From an uncultured Clostridia bacterium (GTDB lineage: Bacteria > Bacillota > Clostridia > Christensenellales > Borkfalkiaceae), in contig CAKQSI010000036.1 of NCBI GenBank assembly GCA_934272745.1, positions 1 through 21,719 on the forward strand: DNA of 21,719 bases, given 5' to 3'. A model generated the notes under the pieces. It worked only from the letters and a program-made list of their open reading frames with translations. It was not told where the DNA came from and did no database searches. Every line of letters starts with the position of its first letter. The first letter of the stretch is position 1. Made by a program: the position numbers and the translations under genes. Below are positions 13,504-20,752 of the stretch, one piece after another.

Positions 13504-14625
13504 ATGGAAAATCAGGCAATCAATCCCGAAGAAGTAACCAATCCCGCGGGGCAGGAACGCGTCAATCCGCAGGGCACGCCCGAAGCCGCGGCGGCAAGAG
13601 AAGCCGAGGCGGCGAAAGCCGGCGGATCGGGGGACGGGCATAAATCTCCCGACAAGGAAAAATTAAGAAGAAAAGCGCTGATGACGCAGCGGATCGTCAG
13701 TCTGATTCCCGTCATGGCGTGCCTCATTTTAGGACTGTTGTACATTGTTTGCGCGGCGGCGGGCGGGTACGATCTTTCGGTCGGACTGAAAAACGTGCTG
13801 TATAACGCAACGCTCGTGGCGCTGGTCGCGACGGGGGCGACGTTCATCTTCACCGCCGGGTCGTTCGACCTTTCGCTGGGGTCCAATATGCTGCTTTCGG
13901 CAATCATCGGCGGCGTCGTGGGAAAGGCGACGGGCAGTCTGCTTTTAACCGTGCTGCTGTGCCTTGCGGTGGCAACCGCGCTCAGCGTGCTGAACTCCGT
14001 ACTCGCGTCCTTTTTCAACCTGCCCGTCTTTATCATGACCATCGTCATGATGAACGTTTACGGTTCGGTATCCACGCTCTTGATTACCAAATTCGGCACC
14101 AATTCGCAGATCAACGTTCCGTTCGGTATGGTAAGTTCGCTGAACACGACCTGGTTCCATATCGTGATTTTAGCGGCGTTCGAACTTTTGTGCTGCTTTA
14201 TCTTCTACTTCCTGAAAACGGGAAGAAAACAGAAATTTCTGGGCGGCAACCCGGTTTGCGCCAACCTCACCGGCATTTCGGCGAAGAAGTTGACCATCGC
14301 GTCCTTCGCGCTTGCCGGCATCGGCATCGGGCTTGCGGCGTTTATGATGATCGTCGAAACGCCCACGCTTTCCTCGACTTCCGGTTCTTCGGTCGGTATG
14401 AACATGCTGATCGCGCTGGTTTTCGGCGGAATGAGCATGAGCGGCGGCCCCGCTTCCAAAATCTACGCGGCGCTGCTTGGCGCGTTCTCCATGGCGTTTC
14501 TCGATTCGTTTATGAACATTTTCGTCACGGGGAGTTGGTATCTTCAGATCGTCAAAGGCATTTTGTTCGTCGTCGTCGTGTTCTTGTTCACGATCGGCAA
14601 ACGCAGCAAACTGCTTGCGAGATAA
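13504..14625 (+). CDS. Sugar ABC transporter permease, RbsC type
   Basis: Membrane subunit of the RbsC/XylH/AraH family that forms the channel for sugar import. Of 373 residues, about 1-58 form a hydrophilic Ala/Glu/Pro-rich extension, longer than is usual in the family; the rest is strongly hydrophobic with about eight to ten membrane segments. Family signatures are GSFDLSLG (119-126, family form GGIDLSVG), LTGISAKKL (about 255-263) and the conserved loop GGMSMSGGPASK (308-319). The ATG follows GGGGGAAACGGGGAT, a good ribosome binding site, 15 bp after the ATPase gene. It presumably pairs with the second permease at 16200-17237, which has lost part of these motifs. Confidence 0.93.
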   Translation: MENQAINPEEVTNPAGQERVNPQGTPEAAAAREAEAAKAGGSGDGHKSPDKEKLRRKALMTQRIVSLIPVMACLILGLLYIVCAAAGGYDLSVGLKNVLYNATLVALVATGATFIFTAGSFDLSLGSNMLLSAIIGGVVGKATGSLLLTVLLCLAVATALSVLNSVLASFFNLPVFIMTIVMMNVYGSVSTLLITKFGTNSQINVPFGMVSSLNTTWFHIVILAAFELLCCFIFYFLKTGRKQKFLGGNPVCANLTGISAKKLTIASFALAGIGIGLAAFMMIVETPTLSSTSGSSVGMNMLIALVFGGMSMSGGPASKIYAALLGAFSMAFLDSFMNIFVTGSWYLQIVKGILFVVVVFLFTIGKRSKLLAR

Positions 14626-14718
14626 ATCAAAGCGTTGCCGCCGGAAGCCGTGGCGTTTCCCGCCCGGTTCCGACGCGGTTGCATTCAAAAACAAAAATCA
14701 AATCAGGAGGGGTTTAAA

Positions 14719-15936
14719 ATGAAACACTTCAAGAAATGGATTGCTGTAATCCTTTCGGTCGCGTGCCTTACGGCGTTCGGCGTCGTAATGACGTCCTGCG
14801 GCAAAAACACCGGCGCCGTCAAGATCGGCGTCATCAGAGAGGACGACTCGTCCGGCGAAGCTTCCGCATGGGAAGCCTATCTCAACGGCGTGGGCAAGGA
14901 AATGAATATCACGTTCGATTTCACGACCACCGCAAGTTCCAGCGACGAAACTTCCGCAATCCGCACCTATGCTTCCAAGGGATATAAAGCGATCCTGCTG
15001 TTCAGCGACGACGACCGCGTCAGCGCCGTAAACGAAGCGGCGAACAACAAGATCTACGTCGCGATCCCCACGGGACATCCCACGGACGAACAGTACGAAC
15101 AGATCAAAGACAACCCGTACTACCTCGGTTCGGTTGCTCCGGTAAACGACACCGAATATCAGGCGGGCTACGACATGGCGAAATTCTTCGTCGAACAGAA
15201 AGGACAGAAAAACTTCACCATCTTCGGCGGCGCAACGCTGTACGGCGCGGAAATGCACGTCCACCGTTTAGCCGGCATGCTGGTTTACCTTTGCGAAACC
15301 GCAGGCACCAGCTACGACGGCGCCACCACGAGAGAAGCGCTGATCGGCAAACTTGCCGGCAAGAGTCTGGATCCTTCCAAATTCGTCAGCAACACTTACA
15401 GAATCACCGGGTATATGGACGGTTTCGCGTTTGACGACGCGTTCTCTACCAAACTGACCAGAAGTCTGGAAACGGGCGGCACCTGCATTTTGTCGGTCGG
15501 CGCGGGCGACACGGTCGCGAAGATCGCTTACGGTATCTCGCAGGCTTCCGGCGGCAAGATTACCGGCGTTGTTTCGGGCGGTGTAGACGCCATCACCGCG
15601 GACTACGCGGCGTGCTTCGACCTCGGTTACTCTTACGACTGCGGTAAATTCGCTTCCGCAATGGGCCCCGGTCTGATCCTCGTCCAGAGCGCTCTGGAAG
15701 GCAAAAAGATCGTCAACGCCGAAGGGCACGCACCCAAGGTAGGTATGAACTACTGGGTGGCTACCGGCAAGGACGAACTCAACTCTATGCTGGCTTCCGA
15801 CAACGCGACGACCGGTTTCTGCTACAACGCAAACGTGCTGAATCACTTCATCGGCAACACCTATGAAGAATTCCTCAAGATCTGCAATGCGGATTATGCC
15901 GCTGCGGTTGCGTTCCACAACGAATACAACAAATAA
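14719..15936 (+). CDS. Sugar-binding lipoprotein of the ABC transporter
   Basis: Extracellular solute-binding protein that should deliver the sugar to the permeases. Of 405 residues, 1-26 are a lipoprotein signal with lipobox MTSC (Cys27). A periplasmic-binding-protein fold of the ribose/galactose class (Peripla_BP_4-like) follows from KIGVIREDD (about 35), with ASKGYKAILLFSDDD and the inter-domain crossing around GSVAPVNDTEYQAGYDMA. The ligand cannot be read from the sequence. The ATG at 14719 has AGGAGGGGTTTAAA before it and starts the signal peptide directly. The gene is third in the operon, between two permease genes. A hairpin just after its stop codon may stabilise its mRNA, since binding proteins are usually needed in excess. 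Confidence 0.9.
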   Translation: MKHFKKWIAVILSVACLTAFGVVMTSCGKNTGAVKIGVIREDDSSGEASAWEAYLNGVGKEMNITFDFTTTASSSDETSAIRTYASKGYKAILLFSDDDRVSAVNEAANNKIYVAIPTGHPTDEQYEQIKDNPYYLGSVAPVNDTEYQAGYDMAKFFVEQKGQKNFTIFGGATLYGAEMHVHRLAGMLVYLCETAGTSYDGATTREALIGKLAGKSLDPSKFVSNTYRITGYMDGFAFDDAFSTKLTRSLETGGTCILSVGAGDTVAKIAYGISQASGGKITGVVSGGVDAITADYAACFDLGYSYDCGKFASAMGPGLILVQSALEGKKIVNAEGHAPKVGMNYWVATGKDELNSMLASDNATTGFCYNANVLNHFIGNTYEEFLKICNADYAAAVAFHNEYNK

Positions 15937-15956
15937 GGTTTCGGTTTTTTAGTCCC

Positions 15957-15971
15957 GGCGGGTTGCCCGCC
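15957..15971 (+). promoter_or_regulatory. Hairpin after the binding-protein gene
   Basis: GGCGGG-TTG-CCCGCC, 21 bp after the stop codon. No T-run follows, so it is more like an mRNA 3'-end protector than a terminator. Confidence 0.5.
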
Positions 15972-16098
15972 GTGGGAGAATAAAAACGAATTTGCCTTTC
16001 CACGCGGATGCCCGCGGGGAAAACGGTTCAAAAAAATTTACTTCCGGCGCTGCCGGAAACGAAAAATCGCGGCGGGAAACGCTCGCCGCACCGCAAAA

Positions 16099-16129
16099 CC
16101 CTTCCGGAAAAATTGCCTTTCCGGAAGGG
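16099..16129 (+). promoter_or_regulatory. 12-bp-stem hairpin before the second permease gene
   Basis: CCCTTCCGGAAA (16099-16110), 7-nt loop AATTGCC, TTTCCGGAAGGG (16118-16129). The stem is perfect and is not followed by T. It could lower expression of the second permease relative to the binding protein. Confidence 0.6.
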
Positions 16130-16199
16130 GGAAAGCGGCGACCGGCTGCGGCTTTGCCGTAATCGGGCGAAAAAGAATTCGGGGAAAGGGATTAGGAAA

Positions 16200-17237
16200 A
16201 TGACTATGGAAGCCAACAAAGATAAAGCGGTTTTCTATCTGAAAAAGACGGTCGGAATCGCGATCGTTCCGCTGCTCAGTTTCGTTCTGATGTCGATTGC
16301 CTGCGCTGCCGCGGGAACCGGTCTGTTTACGGGCAGCAGTACGCTGAGTCTGTACTTCAGAGGGTTTACTTACGTATTGCTGGTGGCGTTCGGCGTGTCT
16401 ATCAATATGCACACGGGAAGATTCGATTTCTCGACGGGCGCAACCATGATGATCGGCGGCGTGATCGGCGCGAAACTTTCCGTAGCGCTCGGCTGGGGAC
16501 CGTGGGGAATGCTGCTGTTCGGCGCGGTATTCGGCGCGCTGTTCGGCACGATCACCGGGCTTTTATACGTCGCGCTGAAACTTCCTCCCATGATCATCGG
16601 GCTGGGTATGACGCTGGTTTTAGAAGGGCTGATCGCCATTATCACGGGCGGGCTGAAGCCCGTTTCGTTCGGCACCAACAGCGCCTATTACGCCTTCGTC
16701 ACGACCCCCTGGATTATGATTCTGATCGCGGCTGTGGCGCTTGCGATCATGGTCTTTATTTTCCACTTCACCAAATTCGGCTACGACTACCGCGCTTTGC
16801 AGTCGGGGCAGAAGATCGCCGTCAACACGGGCGTTGACGAAAATAAAAACGCCGTGCTGTGCTATCTCCTTGCGGGCTTCTTCTTCGGGGCGGCGGGCGC
16901 GATCAGCATCTGCTCCACCAACGGCGTAACGCCTACCATCAACTTCACCACCATCGCAAGCATGTTCACCTGCTTTTTGCCGCTGTTCTTCTCCGATTTT
17001 ATCCGGAAGTTCTGCAACAAGCAAGTCGCAATTCTGCTCGGCTGCGCGGCGTACGAGTTTATCCAGATCGGTTTCGGTCAGATCAACTTTATGAACGCGG
17101 CGTTCACTTCCGACGTTTATAAGGTGGTAGAAGCCGTCATTCTGGTCTTGTTCCTTATCTACCTCAACAACGAGTACAAGATCAACGAATTCGTCACTTT
17201 GAAAAAACTGCGCGATAAACGGAAAAACGCCGTATAA
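16200..17237 (+). CDS. Second sugar ABC transporter permease, divergent RbsC type
   Basis: Second membrane subunit of the same importer, 345 residues, hydrophobic with about eight to ten membrane segments. GRFDFSTG (73-80) is the counterpart of GGIDLSVG in RbsC-type permeases. The later conserved loop, GGMSMSGGPASK in the first permease, is not recognisable; the equivalent stretch is FLPLFFSDFIRKFCNKQVAIL (split here: FLPLFFSDF, then IRKFCNKQVAIL). The ATG at 16200 follows TTAGGAAA; an ATG two codons later is also possible. It is the last gene of the operon. Most RbsABC-type importers use two copies of one permease or two similar ones, so this subunit is unusual in its divergence. The family call is firm, the partner assignment is from context. 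Confidence 0.88.
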   Translation: MTMEANKDKAVFYLKKTVGIAIVPLLSFVLMSIACAAAGTGLFTGSSTLSLYFRGFTYVLLVAFGVSINMHTGRFDFSTGATMMIGGVIGAKLSVALGWGPWGMLLFGAVFGALFGTITGLLYVALKLPPMIIGLGMTLVLEGLIAIITGGLKPVSFGTNSAYYAFVTTPWIMILIAAVALAIMVFIFHFTKFGYDYRALQSGQKIAVNTGVDENKNAVLCYLLAGFFFGAAGAISICSTNGVTPTINFTTIASMFTCFLPLFFSDFIRKFCNKQVAILLGCAAYEFIQIGFGQINFMNAAFTSDVYKVVEAVILVLFLIYLNNEYKINEFVTLKKLRDKRKNAV

Positions 17238-17294
17238 GCGGTTGATTTTCCGCCGCGGGGCGGAAGGATACCGAACAAGCGGTTGATTTTCCGC
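17236..17294. repeat. 18-bp direct repeat at the end of the ABC operon
   Basis: AAGCGGTTGATTTTCCGC occurs at 17236-17253, overlapping the stop codon of the second permease, and again at 17277-17294. The period is 41 bp. It looks like a duplicated gene end. Confidence 0.85.
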
Positions 17295-17590
17295 TAGGCA
17301 GGGCGACCGGGACTCGTAAAAATCCGGCGCCCCGCCGCAGCGCAAAAAGATAGATCGGGCAAGGGCGGTTTTTGCAGGCTTCTTTGCCCGGGAAGAAAAG
17401 AGAAGGCGCCGCGAAAGTTTCGCCGTCCGCTATTCGTCGGGCGGTCGCGGCAGAACAACGAAACGGCATGCCGGGAGATCGCTTCCGGACGGGGAGACCG
17501 CGGATAAGCGGTAAACGGCAGCCGGCAAAAAAGCACGCATATGGCGGGCTTGGGTTTCTGCGGCTAAAATGCCGCAAAAAGAACGAAAAA

Positions 17591-17760
17591 CAAGGGGTAC
17601 GTTCCTTAAAAATCGGAACGTTTCCTTGCCGCGGACGGGCTCAGTCCGCCGCAAACGCAAGGGCGCGTTTCTTTAAAAGCGGGGCGGCGCCCTGCAAAAT
17701 CGGGGTATGATAGCCCCATAAAACCGGGGTATGATAGCCCCATAAAAGCGGGGCGACCCC
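17591..17760 (+). promoter_or_regulatory. Hairpin chain upstream of the GH3 gene
   Basis: In order: CAAGG-ACGTTCC/GGAACGT-CCTTG (17591-17628, interrupted 12-bp stem, 9-nt loop); GCGGAC-GGGCTCA-GTCCGC (about 17631-17649); AGGGCGC/GCGCCCT (about 17660-17693); two identical GGGGTATGATAGCCCC hairpins; and GGGG-CGA-CCCC (17750-17760) directly before GGGAGAGAG, the ribosome binding site. The last hairpin is close enough to affect ribosome access. No known riboswitch class was recognised. Confidence 0.45.
17701..17748. repeat. Tandem repeat, 2 x 24 bp, each unit a hairpin
   Basis: Two adjacent 24-bp units (17701-17724 and 17725-17748) differ only in the last base. Each contains GGGGTATGATAGCCCC and a CATAAAA tail. 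The GGGG of a third, shortened unit (GGGGCGACCCC) falls exactly 24 bp further on. TATGAT in each unit resembles a -10 box but has no -35 partner. Confidence 0.9.
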
Positions 17761-17776
17761 GCACGGGAGAGAGATT

Positions 17777-19492
17777 ATGATCGACTTGAAAGGCAATCCG
17801 TTCTTCCTTTCGGACGAAGATATCCGCTGGGTGGAAGACACGCTTTCCGGCATGACCGAAGAAGACAAGATCCGACAGCTTTTCTGTCTGATAACCTATT
17901 CGGATGACGAAGATTACTGCCGCTATATCGGCGAAACCGTCCGCCCCGGCGGCTTTATGAGCCGCACGATGACCGCGGAAGAATGTATTTCCGCCGTCGG
18001 CAAGATGCAGAAATATTCCAAAATCCCCATGCTGGTCGCAGCCAATTTCGAAGCGGGCGGCAACGGCATGATCGTGGGCGGGACGGCGTTCGGCAGACAG
18101 ATGGCGGTCGCCGCCACGGGCGAAGTCGAACAAGCCAGAAGATTAGGCGAAGTCTGCGGCGCAGAAGGCGCTGCGGTGGGCGCCAACTGGTCGTTCGCGC
18201 CCATCATCGATATCGACTATAACTGGCGCAACCCCATCACCAACACGCGCACCTTCGGTTCCGATCCGGAAACGGTCAAAAACTTCGGCAAGGCGTACGT
18301 GGAAGAAGTACAAAAGCATGGACTTGCGGCTTCGATCAAGCACTTCCCCGGGGACGGTCGGGACGAACGCGACCAGCACGTCGCGCCCTCGATCAACGAC
18401 CTTTCGGTGGAAGAATGGGACAAAACTTACGGTGCGGCGTACAAGGCTTCCATCGACGCCGGCGCAAAAACGGTCATGGTCGGGCACATTATGCAGCCTG
18501 CCTACACCCGCTATTTCCGCCCCGGAATCGCCGACCGCGACATTCTCCCGGCGACCGTTTCCAAAGAACTGGTGACCAACCTGCTGCGCGGGAAGCTGGG
18601 CTTTAACGGGCTGATCGTGACCGATTCCTCCACCATGGCGGGCATTGCCGCCACCCTCCCGCGCGAAAAGATGGTTCCTATGACCATCGCCGCCGGGTGT
18701 GATATGTTCCTGTTCACCAAGTCGCTGGAAGAAGACCTCCGCTATATGGAACAGGGATATCGTAGCGGCGTGTTCGGTAAAGACCGCTTAAACGAAGCCG
18801 TCACCCGTATTCTTGCCCTGAAGGCTTCCTTAAAACTGCACGAAAAGCAGAAAAACGGCACGTTGGTTCCTTCGCTTGAAGAGGCGAAAAAGGTCATCGC
18901 AAACGATAAGTTCCGCGACTGGAGCAAGGAATGCGCCGATAAATCCATCACGCTTGTCAAGGAAGAAAAAGGCGTTTTGCCCATCACGCCGGAAAAATAT
19001 CCGCGCGTTCTCTTCTATCCGCTCGAAAACAAGGCGGACGGCAAAACCATTTTCAACGTGGACGAGTCCGAAAACGCCAAATTCCGCGTAGCGCTCGAAA
19101 AAGCCGGCTTTCAGGTGACGCAGTTTGAACCCAAGCCGGGATTTGAAGGCATGATGACGCCGGTTTCCGAAATCACGGACAATTACGACCTCATCATCTA
19201 CTCGGCGGCGCTCCAGACCAAGTCTAACCAGACGGTCGTCCGCATCGAATGGGCAAACCCCATGGGCGCCAACGTGCCCGTGTACTGCCACACCGTTCCC
19301 ACCGTTTTCGTTTCGCTGGAAAACCCCTACCACCTCGTGGACGTTCCGCAGGTCAAGACCTTTATCAACTGCTATTCCGGCTTTGACGCCGTGGTGGAAT
19401 CGTTGGTGGAGAAGTTGACCGGCAAGAGCGAATTTGTCGGAAAGTCCCCCGTGGACGCCTTCCTCGGCAAGTGGGAAACGCACATTATCTGA
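17777..19492 (+). CDS. Glycoside hydrolase family 3 protein with NagZ-type Asp-His dyad
   Basis: Cytoplasmic retaining enzyme that should act on an imported beta-linked sugar. Of 571 residues, about 15-355 form the GH3 barrel and about 385-571 a second alpha/beta domain, as in two-domain Bacillus NagZ. The likely nucleophile is Asp283 in GFNGLIVTDSSTM. The acid/base dyad is Asp199-His201: KHFPG (188-192) is followed at the NagZ spacing by D-x-H (DQH), but the usual GHGDT is GDGRD here. Enzymes with this dyad are classed as beta-N-acetylglucosaminidases, and some have been reported to act as phosphorylases. No signal peptide. ATG at 17777 after GGGAGAGAGATT. The substrate is unknown: N-acetylglucosaminide, glucoside and xyloside are all open. 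A long structured leader precedes it. Confidence 0.9.
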   Translation: MIDLKGNPFFLSDEDIRWVEDTLSGMTEEDKIRQLFCLITYSDDEDYCRYIGETVRPGGFMSRTMTAEECISAVGKMQKYSKIPMLVAANFEAGGNGMIVGGTAFGRQMAVAATGEVEQARRLGEVCGAEGAAVGANWSFAPIIDIDYNWRNPITNTRTFGSDPETVKNFGKAYVEEVQKHGLAASIKHFPGDGRDERDQHVAPSINDLSVEEWDKTYGAAYKASIDAGAKTVMVGHIMQPAYTRYFRPGIADRDILPATVSKELVTNLLRGKLGFNGLIVTDSSTMAGIAATLPREKMVPMTIAAGCDMFLFTKSLEEDLRYMEQGYRSGVFGKDRLNEAVTRILALKASLKLHEKQKNGTLVPSLEEAKKVIANDKFRDWSKECADKSITLVKEEKGVLPITPEKYPRVLFYPLENKADGKTIFNVDESENAKFRVALEKAGFQVTQFEPKPGFEGMMTPVSEITDNYDLIIYSAALQTKSNQTVVRIEWANPMGANVPVYCHTVPTVFVSLENPYHLVDVPQVKTFINCYSGFDAVVESLVEKLTGKSEFVGKSPVDAFLGKWETHII

Positions 19493-19516
19493 TGAATTGC
19501 CCGGCGGAAAAAGACC

Positions 19517-19547
19517 TGCGGGGCGAGGCGAACCGCCTCGCCCCGCA
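19517..19547. repeat. Palindrome after the GH3 gene
   Basis: TGCGGGGCGAGGCG (19517-19530), AAC, CGCCTCGCCCCGCA (19534-19547): a perfect 14-bp stem. On the plus strand no T-run follows, so it is a poor terminator for GH3; on the minus strand TCTTTTTCC follows. It is the fourth hairpin in the window with its T-rich side on the minus strand. Confidence 0.75.
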
Positions 19548-19590
19548 ACCGTTTCAGCGCGGGCAAGACGGGACGCGCGGGCTTCGCAAA

Positions 19591-19607
19591 CGCCTCGCCC
19601 CGCAACC
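19591..19607. repeat. Extra arm of the 19517-19547 palindrome
   Basis: CGCCTCGCCCCGCAACC repeats 19534-19550 exactly, 57 bp downstream, ending about 20 bp before the next start codon. The repeated-arm layout matches 32-183 and 8928-9062. Confidence 0.8.
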
Positions 19608-19627
19608 ATAGTAAAGCAGGAAAGGAT

Positions 19628-20752
19628 ATGACGAAAAAATCCAGACTGATCAACGAAATGCTGATGAATCTTGCCATGGCGACGGCGATGAGTTTTGCCG
19701 CGGATATCAAGAACGGAACGCTTTCCTTGCGCACGCTTTTGATGATCCCCGTCGGGTTTGCCGTCGGGATGCTGGTTTCCTATCTGGTTCCTTACGGCAA
19801 AATAGCGCAAACGCTGTGCCGCAAAGCGAAAGCAGAGCGGGGCAGTTTACCTGCGGCGCTGCTTTCGGGCATTGCGCCGGCAATTTTCAATACCTTGGTT
19901 ATCGGCGCGGTGATGACGGCGATCAACGTTCCGCTTGCCGTAGTCGGTGCTGCCGGATATTTTAAAGCGTATTTTTCCACGCTGTGGGTGCTGATTCCGG
20001 TCGCCTACGTCGTGGGTGTGTTGGTCAAGCCGTTGGCGGATAAGGCTTCCGCCGCGGCGGAAAAATCCCAAAAAAGGAGCGAAAAGCATATGAATCTGAT
20101 GATTATCGGCGCAAACGGCAGGCTGGGCGGACTTTTGGTGAAAAAGGCGTTGGACGAGGGCAACCGCGTAACGGCGGTGGTTCTGGACGGGGCGGTGAAC
20201 GATTCCCGCGTGGAACGCGTGTTAAACAAAAGCCTGTTTGACCTGACGAAAGAGGATGTTTCCGGATTCGACGCCGTTTTAAGCGCGTTCGGCAGCGGCT
20301 TTTCCTGCGATCCCGCAGTCAACCGGCAGGCGATCGACCACATGATTATGCTTCTTTCCGGCACGAAAACCGCATACGTTACGGTGGGCGGCTCCGGCAG
20401 TTTATATACGGACGGAACGCGGCAGACGCGCGTTTACGAATCGCCTTCGCACCCCGAAATCCTGCGCGGAATCTCGCGGCAGTTGTTTTTAGGGTTGGGC
20501 GACCTGAAGGCGAGCAAAAATCTCGACTGGACGTTCGTCTGCCCCTCGCTTTCGTTCGTTTACGACGCGCCCGAAACCGGACGCTATACCGTCGGCGAAA
20601 ACGAAGAAGTCGTTTACGGAAAAGACGGGCAGAGCCACGTTTCCTATGCGGACTTCGCCGCTTTCATGGTGGAGGAAGCGGGGACCAGAAAATACGCCGG
20701 GAAATGCGTCACCGTGTATGGCGACGTTCCCGAAAAAGGGGGTACGTTATGA
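19628..20752 (+). CDS. Membrane domain (DUF2798-like) fused to an NAD(P)-binding domain
   Basis: Product of unknown function, 374 residues. About 1-140 contain four likely membrane segments (about 11-25, 36-56, 75-100, 115-137) in two similar halves, resembling DUF2798 proteins; this resemblance is from memory and tentative. From residue 155 a Rossmann-type NAD(P)-binding domain begins (MNLMIIGANGRLGG, glycine motif 161-167), with VGGSGSLYTDG (about 253-263) as in NAD(P)H-binding proteins of the YwnB/atypical short-chain dehydrogenase type. Met155 (position 20090) has its own ribosome binding site, AAAAAAGGAG, ten bases before it, so the soluble half may also be made alone. AGGAAAGG precedes the first ATG. 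The stop overlaps the beta-phosphoglucomutase start by 4 bp (ATGA), so the two are translationally coupled. Confidence 0.75.
   Translation: MTKKSRLINEMLMNLAMATAMSFAADIKNGTLSLRTLLMIPVGFAVGMLVSYLVPYGKIAQTLCRKAKAERGSLPAALLSGIAPAIFNTLVIGAVMTAINVPLAVVGAAGYFKAYFSTLWVLIPVAYVVGVLVKPLADKASAAAEKSQKRSEKHMNLMIIGANGRLGGLLVKKALDEGNRVTAVVLDGAVNDSRVERVLNKSLFDLTKEDVSGFDAVLSAFGSGFSCDPAVNRQAIDHMIMLLSGTKTAYVTVGGSGSLYTDGTRQTRVYESPSHPEILRGISRQLFLGLGDLKASKNLDWTFVCPSLSFVYDAPETGRYTVGENEEVVYGKDGQSHVSYADFAAFMVEEAGTRKYAGKCVTVYGDVPEKGGTL

Larger units (their letters stand above)
15937..16199 (+). other. 263-bp hairpin-rich gap inside the ABC operon
   Basis: The gap separates the binding-protein gene from the second permease gene. 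It holds two clear hairpins (15957-15971 and 16099-16129) and no sign of a separate promoter or gene. An open frame runs in phase into the permease from 16008, but the first plausible ribosome binding site is at 16190-16196, so the gap is treated as untranslated. Confidence 0.6.
17238..17776. other. 539-bp gap before the GH3 gene
   Basis: No gene was found. The first part holds the 18-bp direct repeat; 17295-17590 shows nothing recognisable beyond GC-rich, imperfect inverted repeats; 17591-17760 is a chain of hairpins leading to the GH3 ribosome binding site. No well-formed promoter was identified, so the start of the GH3 transcript is unknown. Confidence 0.6.

Noticed and set aside
17701..17748. 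Tandem promoters, from TATGAT in each 24-bp unit
   Set aside because: No -35-like hexamer lies 16-18 bp upstream of either TATGAT, and each sits inside a GGGG/CCCC hairpin.
17701..17748. CRISPR-like or iteron array
   Set aside because: Only two full units without spacers, too short for CRISPR, and no cas or replication gene nearby.
19517..19547. Intrinsic terminator of the GH3 gene
   Set aside because: The stem is strong, but AACCGTTTCAG rather than a T-run follows on the plus strand; the T-rich side is on the minus strand.
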